The notes under the pieces were generated by a model. The model saw nothing but the letters and a program-made list of their open reading frames with translations. It ran no database searches and was not told the DNA's origin. Shown here piece by piece: positions 23,324 through 35,500 of a DNA stretch of 64,000 nucleotides. Position 1 is the stretch's first letter; each line of letters starts with the position of its first letter. Source of the DNA: Alisma plantago-aquatica (Eukaryota; Streptophyta; Magnoliopsida; Alismatales; Alismataceae); the NCBI GenBank assembly GCA_963693085.1, contig OY856413.1, positions 473,807,379 to 473,871,378 of the forward strand. The letters run 5' to 3'. The translations under genes were made by a program, and so were the position numbers.

Positions 23324-24000
23324 TTTCTAGATCACATTAAAATTAATTATCAAACTGAGCATTTAATATGGATACTATAAGTTGTAAGGTTTTTTTATAG
23401 GAAATTCATTACTTTTATACTAAAGTGTACCACCTATCCCATTTTTGAATATTTAACCTCACTAGTAATTGTATAATGTATGTTTAGTTTTCAATAAAAT
23501 TTCAGCAGCATTTCCCCTTAGTTCTCCAAGTACATCAATGTAAATGGCAAATAACCACTCACATATGTACCCAGAGAACAAATGAGGAAATACTACTAAA
23601 AATTTTCTTCAAAACTAAACATACATTATACAACTACATCCTAAGTGAGATTAAATATCTAAAAACAGTCCCATATCGGGGACTATCCAAAATTTACTCC
23701 TAATGAATAAATTTTGAACGGGTTTCTAAGTTTATATATAAATGTATTTGTCATATTTATGCATAGGTGGTCTCATCTATAAACCCTAAAGTGTCAATCT
23801 AAAACTAAACAATGTCTACCCTTGCATGATGTAGATATAAAAGAATACATGTTTTTATTATTGGTTGGTTTACTAGATAAACATTCATTTATATGTACTG
23901 AATTGAATAATCAATTAGGTGCTCTTAACAGAAATAAATAGAAAGGCGTAAATTAAACATCATGCATGATCCTTCATAATAGATAACAGTAAATCAAGTA
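23324..24000. other. CACTA internal non-coding DNA upstream of the gene
   Basis: AT-rich sequence between the gene start and the GC-rich block. I see no domain. Part of it may be leader or intron of the - strand gene, since the GC-rich block further up looks more like a promoter region. Confidence 0.4.
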
Positions 24001-24005
24001 AATCA

Positions 24006-24300
24006 AGACTCAAATGCAAAAGACAGCCAACACGACCAGTGTACCTAGCACGGCCGTATAGCACGGCACGGTCGTGGTACAACTCAAATCAAAAGACAGC
24101 CAACACGATCAGTGTACCTAGCACGGCCGTATAGCACGGCACGGTCGTGGTACAACGTACCTAGCACGGCCGTATAGCACGGCACGGCCGTGGTACAACT
24201 CAAATTTAGAAGACAGTTAAAAACTAAAATTTTTGGCTTAAAGGTGAGCGTGGCACTAAGCATGGCCGTGCAAAGCACAGGTCGTGGCACCAAGCATGGT
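24006..24300. repeat. GC-rich tandem repeats inside the CACTA element
   Basis: A unit of about 43 bp (GTACCTAGCACGGCCGTATA, then GCACGGCACGGTCGTGGTAC) starts at 24,041, 24,114 and 24,157. The first two copies are embedded in a 73 bp unit. More degenerate pieces (AGCATGGCCGTG, GGTCGTGGCACC) follow to 24,300. Each unit is quasi-palindromic because CACGGC and GCCGTG alternate. Confidence 0.85.
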
Positions 24301-24770
24301 CGTAGCAGGAGTCTGAAACAGAAAATGAATTTACCTATCTATTCGGAGAGGTGGTGGCGTCGAAAGCCTTGGCGGCGGAAAAATCGTTTGGAGAAGCAAG
24401 AGCGACCTTGGCGGCGAGCTGGTCTATGGCAACGACGGCGAGATCTTGGCGGTGAGCTGGTGAGCTTCGGCAACAGTGGCGAGCTGGTGAGCTATGACCC
24501 GGTGAGACCTTGGCGGCGCTTTTGGCGGCGAGTTACGAGCAACAATGGAGGCAACGATCCGAACGGCAAGCTGGTGATGGAGCGGCAAGCGACGAACGTC
24601 ACGCTGGTGGCGGCGAATCTTTGGAGGCGTCAACCTTGGCGTAGGCGAGTGTGAGCGACAGTGAGAATGAGAGTCGACAGTGAGGCTAGGAGAGAGAGTG
24701 CGAGAGTGGGGAGTGTGCGCTAGTGAGAGTGCGAGTGAGAGAGTAAGGGTTATCTACAGACTTCTCGGGT
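24301..24770 (-). promoter_or_regulatory. GC-rich probable promoter/leader region of the CACTA gene
   Basis: The segment is far richer in G and C than its neighbours and shows repeated TTGGCGGCG and GGCGGCGA runs. It lies upstream of the - strand gene and next to the right subterminal repeats, where CACTA promoters usually are. The frames across it (24,190-24,654 + and 24,424-24,633 -) are low complexity and domain-free, so I do not call them genes. Confidence 0.4.
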
Positions 24771-25300
24771 CGGTTAAGCAAAAAACCGACCCAACAGATC
24801 TCTGCGGATGGTTATCTCAAACAACCGACCCAAGAGGGTCTTTGCGCGACACTTCTAGGGACGGTTCTTTAAAAAACAGACCCGAAAGGCTGAACTTCTA
24901 GGGACGGCTGTCTCAGAAAACCGACCCGAAAGGGTCTTTCCGCGGAGACCTCTAGGGACGGCTGTCTCGAAAAACCGACCCGAAAGGTTTTTGTGCGAAG
25001 ACCTCTAGGGACGGTTAAAGAGAATAACCGACCCAAGAGGGTATAGATCCACGTGCGAAAGGCAAAAGTTAATTCTTTTTCTCCACGGGAAGCATGTCAG
25101 GTCGGTTTTTATATAAAACAGATGCTATGTTTATGCGTGCCGCAAATTTGATGATTTCGCGGGTCTTTTTCTAGCGTCGATTAACCTTAAAAAACCGACC
25201 CAATAGCTAAAAGCGGTACCCGAATTTTTTCTAATGACTTGTTGCTTCGGTTTTAGATTATTCGGTCGGTTTTTCTAATATAAGTGACGCTAACGGAAGT
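24771..25300. repeat. Right subterminal repeats of the CACTA element
   Basis: Five to six facing units of the form CTAGGGACGG(T/C)T, 10-20 bp, AACCGACCC occur at about 60 bp intervals (24,770, 24,810, 24,860, 24,900, 24,955, 25,010), then degenerate ones to 25,300. They use the same core as the left end. Confidence 0.85.
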
Positions 25301-25372
25301 GATGTTAGAGACCGAAAATGTACTAGTGAATGCCTCTCATGCTCTCACAAGATATGTTTCTCACTGGATCGC

Positions 25373-25376
<4 letters not shown>

Positions 25377-25432
<56 letters not shown>
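25377..25432. repeat. TA then GA microsatellite
   Basis: A TA tract to about 25,407 and then a GA tract to 25,432. It is mirrored by CT then TA at 25,823-25,912, so the two microsatellites belong to, or grew with, the ends of MITE-like element 3. Confidence 0.9.
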
Positions 25433-25818
25433 TCAGGCTAGAATACACTCGAGTGTACGGATCGCACGAATACACTCAAGTGTGTTTGCATATCAAGACT
25501 ATTTTTTGCAAAATGTAAACTGTTAATCTTCACCGTCATACTATAACTAGGCTACATACAAATTTTGAACCCATTTGGATGAGTGTAAAACATTCATCCA
25601 AGGGCAACAAAATCGACGCGCGAAACTAATTTGAAATGCATAATTTTTGTGGTCTTCATAACATGAGCTATACATATTCAAATGTGCTCAAATTTTGCGT
25701 ATGAGTTGTTCATGAGATGTTTAATAAGATCAACATATTAGATTTTCAAAAAAAATATTGCATCATGAAAAACTATTTGAGTGTATTCCGCTCCGGATAC
25801 ACTCGAGTGTATTCTAGC

Positions 25819-25858
<40 letters not shown>
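25408..25858. mobile_element. MITE-like element 3, with microsatellite ends
   Basis: A perfect 25 bp inverted repeat lies at 25,433-25,457 and 25,798-25,822 (TCAGGCTAGAATACACTC then GAGTGTA). A GA tract outside the left copy and a CT tract outside the right copy extend the symmetry, then TA tracts follow on both sides. Secondary copies of ACACTC(A/G)AGTGT occur just inside. No coding frame is supported. Its transposase family is not evident. Confidence 0.8.

Positions 25859-25912
<54 letters not shown>
25859..25912. repeat. TA microsatellite
   Basis: A TA tract that closes the chain of leader insertions. The copia leader resumes at ATGCAATTTACA, which matches the - strand family copy near 55,765. 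Confidence 0.95.
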
Positions 25913-25915
<3 letters not shown>

Positions 25916-26559
25916 ATTTACACACATCACCCTAAAATGGTTTTGATGGTGGATGTGTAGCATGGTTATGGCCAATAACCCCTATCTGTGCATGGTTGTA
26001 TGTGGATGGTTTATCCAGTTATCTCAATCTATGTATCGAGCATCTATCTTATTTTCCCAATCTAAAGTTAATTCTCTTCTACCCTTGCTCCCCTCGAATG
26101 TAACTTGAGGTTTACTTATAATCATGTAAAAGTAGGATAGTTACTTTCCTGTTATGATGAAGACGAAGGTGTTCCAAAGATGAGTCGACTGACTGAAGGA
26201 CCTTGGAGGACATGGTGGACAAGCTGGACCGATCACCTGGTGGGTCCGACCGATCAGTTGGAGGAGCCAGGCGATGGTGGAAAGAAAGGACCATACGATT
26301 GGTGGGATGACCTAACAACCAGCCAGGAGGCGAACCAATCCGTTTAAGGATTGAACCGATCAACCCAAATTGGCAAGAACAAATCTTCATCAACAATAGG
26401 TTTTTGCATATGATGTAGACCTAGATGACGTAATCCCTTGTGGCTCCAAGGGATTACGTTAGGACTGGCCATAACCATCACTTTTGTTTATTGCTTGTTT
26501 TCGTTGTGGGATATTGCATATATATGATACATACTATATATGTGGTGATTGGATATAGT

Positions 26560-26590
<31 letters not shown>

Positions 26591-27171
26591 CTTATAAAAA
26601 AAACTCCCTTAATTAAATATTAAGTCTTAGATGCCTTCAATAAAGTAGCACACATGAAAAGCTTGATCGACCAAGCGTGGGCACACCCTAGCATGGTGTG
26701 CTGTCTATCTCATGGAAGTGTGATGATAGATATGTGGGTATGCCCTAGAAGGTGCATGGTCTGTCGTGTTGGCTTATGGGTCAGACTTAACTAGGTGATC
26801 TTAATTTTATTAAGCACCTAGAGGCATGCTGATGATTATGGCAAAGAGTTGTGCATATTGTCTATCAAGAGTAGCATATGATGCAATTGGAAAAAGTTGC
26901 CCACCTGATAGAATCAAGTTGTGGGTGACATCCCTAGATGGCTCATGATTTGGATTAAATCAAGATATTGTCCCACTATAATATTGTACGCTACAATATT
27001 CCAAATTTATATTGAGGGCTATCAACTTGAATGAAATAGTGGGAATGATAATTAATTAAAGACCTGATTAATATTGACTTTTCAAATCAAATCAAATCAA
27101 ATCAAAAAGGGTTTTTGACAAATGAAAATTTTCTCTTCTAGAATCAAATGACAAACAAATCCACATTGTGA
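25913..27171 (+). other. 5' leader of the + strand copia element
   Basis: Non-coding leader between the TA tract and gag. It matches 54,546-55,765 on the other strand (for example GGTGGATGTGTAGCATGGTT). It contains the hairpin at 26,428-26,459 and, at 26,190-26,380, a cluster of CCGATC / GATCGG-type words that recalls those in the family LTRs. An impure TA tract lies at 26,551-26,590. Confidence 0.7.
26428..26459 (+). promoter_or_regulatory. Leader hairpin of the copia family
   Basis: A perfect 12 bp stem (ACGTAATCCCTT with AAGGGATTACGT) has an 8 nt loop. The other copy has the stem at 55,190-55,217 with a C-G pair changed to T-A. The position between primer-binding site and gag is where retroelements carry packaging or dimerisation structures; that role is inferred. 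Confidence 0.55.
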
Positions 27172-28190
27172 TTGGATGAATTAAATGAGATTTATTTCCA
27201 TAACTGGTTCAGGACCTTAAGAAGTGTTCTGCATGATCCTAAAATACTAGTGCCAATATCCACTCAAAATTTGACTAAGACTAACATGGATGCTTCTTTG
27301 AAGCATGCCAATGATGTTGTGAACATCAAGAACCTTATGCTGAGCTATATGGACTATAAGTTGCATAAACAACATAATAAGTATGAAAGGTATAATGTCT
27401 AAGGATCTATTTGAGTGCAAACTGACAGAAGGATATCCAGTAGAGCCTCATGTGATCAATATGATTGGATATATGAAGCATCTTGAGAGATTGAGATTTC
27501 CTTTAGGTCAAGAGTTGGCCACTGATATAATTTTACAATCTTTGCCTAAATCATATAGCCAGTTTATCGGGTGTTACCACTTGAGTAACATGGCTAGACC
27601 GCTGTCAGAGTTGCTTGACATATTGATTAGTGTCAAAGAACAAATGAAGAAGGACAAATCCATGACGATGATCAACGAAGTTGAGTCCAAGGACAAAGGC
27701 AAGGCCAAGAATCGTTCTGTGGCTAAGCTAAGATCCAAGTCTTCAACACTCAAAATTAGGAGATGGATAAGGGAATCTAGGAAGAAAGGGATTGAGATCT
27801 CTACTTCTGGTGTATACTTTATTGAGTTTAACTTCACTACTTCCTCATCATGGGTACTAGATACCGGACGTGGATCATACATTTACTCAAATGTGAAGGA
27901 TTTGAAAAGAAGTAGACCTTTAGACAAAGGTGAGGTTGAACTGCGTGTTGCAAAGGGTGTAAGAGTTGCGGCTAGCACAGTTGGAACCTATGAGTTATCT
28001 CTACCTACTGGGCTTGTAATAGAGTTAGAGATCTACTATTATGTACTTGCCATTAATATGAACATCATATTTGTATCTTGTTTAGAAAAGAACAATTTCA
28101 AATTTCTTATAAAGAATGGAAGATGTTCTATTAGTAAAGATGGGATTTTTATGGCAGTGCCCCTATATCTTATGGTCTATACTTGATAGA
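27172..28190 (+). pseudogene. Copia gag and protease region, degenerate
   Basis: Gag blocks include HNWFRTLRSVLHDPKI, then, after a frameshift near 27,400, LFECKLTEGYPVEPHVINMI and ELATDIILQSLPKSY. Compared with the - strand copy, about a dozen residues before ERYNV are missing. The CCHC zinc knuckle normally found after the Lys-rich region is absent. Protease keeps its active site (WVLDTG, codons 27,860-27,868) within an otherwise standard block (SYIYSNVKDLKRSRPLDKGE, VELRVAKG). The frame ends at 28,186. The blocks match TNT1-94-like polyproteins. Confidence 0.85.
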
Positions 28191-28875
28191 TCTATAGACA
28201 AGTGTATATAACATAAATACCAAAATACAAAACTCAATGACTCAAACCAAACATACCTTTGGCATTGTCATCTGGGGCATATAAATGAGAAACACATATC
28301 CTAACTCCATAAGGATGGTTATTTGGACTCTTTTGATCTTGAATCAATAGATACATGTGAATCTTGTTTGTCGGGCAAGATGACTAAGACTCCCTTTACT
28401 GGAAAGAGTGAAAGGGCTAGTGATCTATTAGGACTCATACATACTGATGTATGTGGCCCTTTTAAAATAGATGCTAGAGGTGGGTACAAGTACTTCATTA
28501 CCTTTACTGATGACTTTAGTAGGTATGTCTATGCGTACCTGATGAGACACAAGTCAGAAACTCTTGAAAAGTGTAGAGAGTTTATGAATGAAGTACAGAA
28601 ATAGCTTCACAAAAGTATTAAGGCACTTCATTCCAATCAAGGTGGAGAATACTTAAGCCAAGAGTTTGAGGACCTTCTGAGAGCCCATGGGATTGTATCC
28701 TAGTGGACTCAACCTGGAACACCACATCATAATGGTGTATCAGAAAGAAGAAATCACACATTGTTAGATATGGTGCGATCTATGATGAGTTTTACTGATC
28801 TTCCAACTTCCTTTTGGGATTATGCTCTTGAAACCGCCTCATTTACACTTAACTGTGTACCATCTAAATCGGTTC
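28191..28875 (+). pseudogene. Copia integrase, first part, degenerate
   Basis: The GAG-pre-integrase block (YLWHCHLGHI, near 28,255) is frameshifted. The core at 28,323-28,604 has CESCLSGKMTKTPFTG, LIHTDVCGPF (first catalytic Asp kept) and YFITFTDDFSRY. A TAG stop follows at 28,602. The second catalytic Asp is Asn (SNQGGEYL, codon 28,635-28,637), another TAG lies at 28,701, and the Glu is kept (GVSERRN). The segment is cut at KTPYEI by an RTE insertion and continues at 29,710. Confidence 0.85.
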
Positions 28876-28891
28876 AAAAGACACCATATGA

Positions 28892-29709
<818 letters not shown>

Positions 29710-30134
29710 AAAAGACACCATATGAGATATGGTATGGGAAATGTCCCGATGTGTCTTTTATGAATATTTGGGGATGTGAAGCTTATGTTAGGAAAATGTT
29801 TCTTGAAAAGCTTGTCCATAAGTCTAATAAATGTTATTTTGTTGGATATGCCAAAGAGACAATGGGATACTACCTATTCCATCCAATTGACAACACCATA
29901 GTTGTTGCCAGAAATGTTGTATTTCTTGAGAAGGAATTTATTTCCAAAGGAATAAATGGGAGGAAAGTGAAACTCAAAGGAGTTTGAGGCCAACAAGAGA
30001 ACAAAGAACTGATAGATGAAATAGAGGAACTTATAGAATTACAAAGTGTTGTGGAGACTCAAATTCCTCAGGTGACACAAGGACCTCATAGATATAATAG
30101 GACATGCCTTGAACCTGAGAAATTTTGATATCTT
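29710..30134 (+). pseudogene. Copia integrase end and linker, degenerate
   Basis: The reading resumes exactly where the RTE cut it: TPYEIWYGKCPDVSFMNIWG, then CYFVGYAKETMGYYLFHP and VFLEKEFISKGINGRKV, which are the C-terminal integrase blocks. A stop at 29,985 is followed by the poorly conserved integrase-RT linker. The exact resumption confirms that the RTE is a simple insertion. Confidence 0.85.
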
Positions 30135-30568
30135 GTGACTCAGGAAGGCAATGAATTGGTCATAGATGATGAGACAATATTTGATAAAGATGCTATTGAG
30201 GGACCAGGGTCTGAGAAATGGCTTGAGGCCACGAGATCAGAGATGGAATCCATGTATACCAACAAAGTATGGACTTTGGTGGATCCACCTAAAGGGGTAA
30301 AACCCATAGGGTGCAAGTGGGTCTTCAAGAAGAAGACCGACATGGATGGAAAGGTAAAAACCTATAAGGGTAGATTGGTTGCAAAGGGTTTTAGATAAGT
30401 TCAAGGTGTTAACTATGATGAAACCTTTTCTCCAATGGCCATGGTTAAATCCATCAGGATCATGCTTGCTATTGTAGCTTATCATGACTATGAGATTTGG
30501 CAAATGGATGTTAAATCTACATTCCTTAATGGGAGTCTTGTGGAGATTGTGTATATGACATAATCTGA
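30135..30568 (+). pseudogene. Copia reverse transcriptase, N-terminal part only
   Basis: Blocks GSEKWLEATRSEMESMY, WTLVDPPKGVKPIGCKWVF, KTYKGRLVAKGF, a stop, VNYDETFSPMA and YEIWQMDVKSTFLNGSL are the first third of TNT1-94-like RT. The frame breaks off in VYMT-stop-SE and passes straight into LTR sequence at about 30,569. The YVDD box, the rest of RT and all of RNase H are deleted. Confidence 0.9.
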
Positions 30569-30894
30569 GGTGGGAAGCCGTTGTTTGTTTCTTGGAGGAA
30601 AACATCAACTAGTAGTCTGTGACAAGAGGAGCTACTGAAGAAGACGACATTTGTGGCTATAGTACGTGGTGCAGACCACGAGGTGCAGCAGTCAGACGTG
30701 TCCCAGTGCAACTAGGATTCAAATTTGTGCATCTACGACGATGAGGATTGTCACTGGACTTGCTCCAGGACCAGGTATATCCCATAAACCATCCTTCCTA
30801 CATTATAGTTATTGACGCGGTCTACTGTTTATGGGGAATATGGTAATAAAATTTTAAATTCCGCTGCTTGCTCTGTATCATATTTCTCACCACC
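30569..30894 (+). repeat. 3' LTR remnant of the + strand copia element
   Basis: This matches 18,219-18,540 of the 5' LTR to its last base and differs at roughly one position in eight by eye. The first 1.9 kb of the LTR is missing. At the junction the RT sequence CTGAGGTGGG and the LTR sequence TAGAGGCGGG share GAGG, so the deletion probably joined short homologies. Confidence 0.9.
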
Positions 30895-31911
30895 ATCCAT
30901 ATCCAACTATGACACCAGCCAAGCCCTCACCAAACTAGGATCACATAGAATTAACACTTTCAAGGACTTTCTTAAAAACTAGACCGACCCAGACATGTAT
31001 AGGAGCATCTTACACCAACTTGAAGACAACATCACTACTCATGTCACATGGGCATGGGGGCGTGATACACCACCAAAAGCTTACACATTTTTTGCTTTAG
31101 AGGATCCACTAGGAATTTCAACATAGATGCCTGCCTAAAGTGCATGTTCTGCTATGGTTCATCTGCCATGAGAGAGTTCCCACAGACACCTTAATGAGAT
31201 TGAGAGGCTTCACGGGACCATCATATGCACCATGTGCAAAGAACAAGAAGAATTTCACACAACACCTCTTCTTTGGATGTCACACGTCTAAGAAACTATA
31301 GGTGCACTACACCTCAGCCACAACCACATTAGCACAACCCCTACACAAATTATTACACCAAATATAACACACCACCAGATGACATAGTAGGCATTGTGAT
31401 AACAAAGCATTAGTTGTGGCCATTATCTAGACCATATTGATAACTCACAACAATATCTTCTTCGGGAATCAAAATATTTCCTTTACACACTTACATCAAC
31501 TGGTGGACACACATTATCATGAACTCATAATTTGTAGGATGTGTAGGGGAGAGTGCCCACAAAGAGCAGTAGTTCCACCAAGCTTCTGATCCCAGTATGC
31601 CCAACAACTTGAATGAGCACCCCAACATACTCTCCTTGGAAGGTGGCAGGGAAAATTGAAGATACCACTATTGCTAATACTGCTATTTTATTTTCCATCT
31701 CTTGAGATGATACATGGATGTTTAACATGGGCACCCTGCCCATTTGGACATTACTACCTAGTTCCTATGGGACAACTTCTCTGCTATCCTCTTATTTTAT
31801 TTTTCTCTACCTTCACAACATGTAACAACTCTCAGGATATAGGCTCATCACGGTTTGCATGAGTCTTCCTACTTATATCAACAATATAATGGAAATGATT
31901 ATCTAAAAAAA
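30895..31911 (+). pseudogene. L1-type LINE, second segment: RT zinc-binding domain and 3' UTR
   Basis: After the copia target site the LINE resumes. The blocks VHVLLWFICHERVPTDTLMR and APCAKNKKNFTQHLFFGC are the C-terminal zinc-binding domain that follows RT in plant L1-type LINEs. The frame is broken many times. From about 31,540 the sequence is 3' UTR and ends in CTAAAAAAA at 31,911, a short poly(A). The first segment lies at 15,311-16,310. Confidence 0.8.
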
Positions 31912-32575
31912 GGATTAGCGGTGTTGGTTGTTTCACTTACAGCTTGGCAACTACGTCAACACAAGGAACTCAGGGGTTAGGGTGCAGACCAGGGGTAGTG
32001 ATGTTACAAGAAATAATGTAGTGGAATCAACAAATGGATAATGGAAATTACATGTAAATATCACATATTCTTATGCTTATTAAAGTTAGGACTATAAATC
32101 AATTAAATAAATGGCTAAATCAAGTCCGGTTGACCTGAAATTTGACAGGTAGGCTTCTTATGGTGCGGGGAGTTAAATTTTAACACTTATTATGTATTTT
32201 GGAAAAGTTTGGCATTACATTTCTTTACATGTATTTTAATCACTCAATTAGTGCATTTAATTCTCTTATAGTAAATTTCAAAAGAATATCTCATAAATAT
32301 TCAATTTATTTCATTTTACTCCAATAAAATATCAAGGGTCAAACTAGAGAAATGGATATTAATTGGTGCAATTGCTAAATTATATTCACTATCGAATTTA
32401 TCTGTCCATATCGTCCTGATATCACATATATAAAGGATATTTATGAAATGAGGATATTATTTAACTTCAAGTATTTTGACTACTAAGTTAGAGTGGGGGA
32501 GTACTGGATATTACAACAATCAAATACTGGCCTAGAGAAGGGGGTTAAGCTATGAACTTAGATCTGTATATGTTG
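31911..32575 (-). repeat. 5' LTR, second part, of the Tekay/Del-like element
   Basis: It begins right after the LINE poly(A) with GGATTAGCGG, while the segment before the LINE ends GGCAGGATCA. The uninterrupted copy at 9,420 reads GGCATGATTAGTGG. It then matches 9,430-10,078 along its length and ends near 32,575. This shows that the LINE was inserted into this LTR. Confidence 0.65.
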
Positions 32576-35500
32576 AATGTACCAATCTAGAGGAAATGTA
32601 TCCCATATCCTAATGTTATCTCGAATCAACCCATTGTGGTGACATCCTCAAAGCACAAAGATCTTGATGCTTGAATTTGGTGGTTTCTTGTAGATATGGA
32701 ATACAATCTAACTATATTAAAGAGTCGTATATCATTACTTTTGGGGGAGGACTCACGGGATAATTCATTAGTTACTTTTGGTAATGAACATGTTGAGTTA
32801 GGTAGAGACCAAGTGGAGAAAATCATGGAACAAATTTCCAAGAAAAGCACCATATAGAAGAGTGTGATCAACAAAGACTAAGATTAAATATTTGGAGGGA
32901 AGATGTACGCCGGCGTATACAAAATAATAAGGACAGTGCTACATTGGGTATATCACTATGAAAGAGATATGTGCATCCTAATATATGGTAATATGAAGTT
33001 GAATACTAGACTTCATTAATGCTTTAAAAGTGCATATACATGGTATTCCTTGGAGCTAAAATGTTTGGGCCGTATTTGTAATAAAAATTATGGCATAATG
33101 AGTTGGTTTCATTTCTTTTGTATCGGTTATTGTCTCTAGATCTACCTATATGCCCAACATGTCTTATGTTTCCTCTTGGTAAATTATAAGAAAAAGATAT
33201 ATTTTATATTAACAAGAAATAAATTTTGTATCTCCAAGAATATGAACTTTGTAAATGCTAGAAATCACTTCCAAGCAACTAACAAGTGTGTATCTTATTC
33301 ACCAACTATAAGATGCTAAAGAGACATACACACACAAAATATGTATCTACAAAAAGAGTAAAACAACTAAACATCATGTCATTTATACTATGGGTTATGT
33401 AGATAAAATTGATACATTTATATATGTTTCATTATAGTTCTAATTCTACGAATGATTATGACCTCACGTTCTCTACCGGTATTACAGAAAGAGAGGTTTA
33501 TTCTACTTATTAGATTATAACATTACAACAAGAATTTACCAGAGGATCTAAATAGATATCCCTCCTTAACTCCTTTCTTTCCACATTCTTTTGGCTATTT
33601 TCCATCTTTTATGAATATGTCTTTCACCTCTTTTCTATGTATATATGTTCTCCATTTTATCTTTACATGACGATTTAGTGTTGTGCAACTCTTTCATATA
33701 TCATGGAGATATCACAACTGTAAACGTTACCTCCTCTATGAACTCCTTTTTCTCTTTCCAAAGAAACATTTGTCGCATGAAATGGCACATCCAAATCTGA
33801 TATTTACTTCTCTAATCTCCCTCTCATAACTTACCTCAGTCCATTGACATTTAGTATGTTAGTTGTGATTAATTGATCTATATTCATTTGTGGTGAAAGT
33901 GTGATATTTACTGTCAAACATATTTACATTTCTTCAACCATATTTTGGACTCTCCAAGAAGTCGTTTGTTATGGAATGATGTGTTTATATTTGGTATTAC
34001 TATAGAGTGTATATTCACTGTTAGTATAATATTTTTTCTACAATACTAAAAAATGAGAGATTTTTTTGACAAGTTGCTAGCATGTCAATTTTACTTTTTT
34101 GGAATATTCAACACATTATATTATAACATTTTCAACTTTCTACATTCTTCTCAATTCTCTCTCTTTTCATATATTGTTCACCCATTTTCATGTTATTTAC
34201 TCTCATTTATCTCACACCTACCATTGATATCCTCTCACCACTCCCATGTTCTCAACAACATGTTCTTTCCAATTGAACTACACTTTTTTTCCCATTATAA
34301 AATGGCAACTTTGAGAAGTAGTTTGGTGTGGTCAAATATGATGATAAAACAAAAAATTGCTAATGGGTGGAATTTGATGAGGCACCAACCATCAAATTTG
34401 TTTGGTTGCTTCATCGGGAAAGAAATATGTAAGCTTGATCCATGTGACCAAATTCACTATAATACTATGTACCCTTTCTCACTATCATCAACACATTTAG
34501 TGTCTTGATTGGGGGGTTGTACCTAGAATATGACCACATGTGAAAGAAAGAAATTGTGTTGAGAAAAGGAGACCATGAAGACAAAGATGTCTCAGGGACA
34601 ATCAATGTGAGGAACTCAGATTTAGTTGAGACAATTGCAAATTTGATGACATATTCCTCCCTTACATCATTGTCTTCCATTTCCTTTCATAAACAACTAT
34701 AATAATGTCATCGAAAAGCTGCAACGCTCAAACTTGTCTCTATGGAGTTGTCTAGCTAAAAATCCATGTAAATATATGTGTCCCTATCCATGTAATGTGC
34801 ATATTTAGGAGCCACCCCACATGTTATATCAAGCACTTTGTAATGGGTAATCTTTCTAATCATCTTTGGGTTGTGCACAGTTTTCACCAATACGAGTTGA
34901 CACTATAGTACGTCGATGTTTGGAAAGTATTGGTGACTTCTCTCCATTCTTTGAAATGCTAGATGTGTGGCATTTTCCTTTTCAACCAACCTTTGTCCAA
35001 CGCATGACCTCACCAACATTTTGATTGCACTAATGCCACTACCACTCTACCTTCATCCTATCTTAACCCCAATTGATGTTATAATTTGTATTTCTCACCC
35101 CCATGAAGTCTAGAACTATGGCTCTTATTCCTTACAATTTTCCAGATCGTCGAGATATTGAGCCACCTCCTCCTGTGGATTGATTCCAATTATGTGTAAA
35201 GATTGTTGATTCTATCTTTAGTGTGGGTGTCGTTGCAAAAAATTCTATCTTACTCTTTTCATCTTTTTTCATTCATGTCATCATGTGCATTGCCCTACAC
35301 TCTGTTGTAACTTGGGTCTTCTTTTTTTTGCTCTTAGTGAGTACCATCTGCCATTTCTCAACAAATTCTAGTCAAGAATGGTATGATCAAAAGTGTGACT
35401 CACTCCCAACAACTTATGATCCTTGAGGACCTAGAAACTTAGAATATAGATCATGATGGTATTCAACAACTCCTTATCCATATATTGATAAACCATCACC

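Larger units (their letters stand above)
19556..25328 (-). mobile_element. CACTA (En/Spm) transposon, complete ends
   Basis: The ends CACTAGTACA (19,556) and TGTACTAGTG (ending 25,328) are inverted repeats that stay similar for about 22 bp (CACTAGTACA, then GGTCTCT). The 3 bp target duplication AAT is perfect (19,553-19,555 and 25,329-25,331). Both subterminal regions carry repeated ACCGACCC/GGGTCGGT motifs, typical of CACTA ends. One spliced gene on the - strand is readable. At 5,773 bp it is the best preserved element in the window. Confidence 0.95.

Noticed and set aside
24190..24654. 154-residue + strand frame inside the CACTA element
   Set aside because: It is Arg/Trp-rich and lies in the GC-rich promoter-like block, with an equally open frame on the other strand and no domain. 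The real gene is on the - strand.
34053..34508. 151-residue + strand frame; a stretch EICKLDPCDQ briefly suggested a NAC-type DNA-binding domain
   Set aside because: None of the other NAC blocks is present and the rest is low-complexity Phe/Ser/His. Chance similarity.
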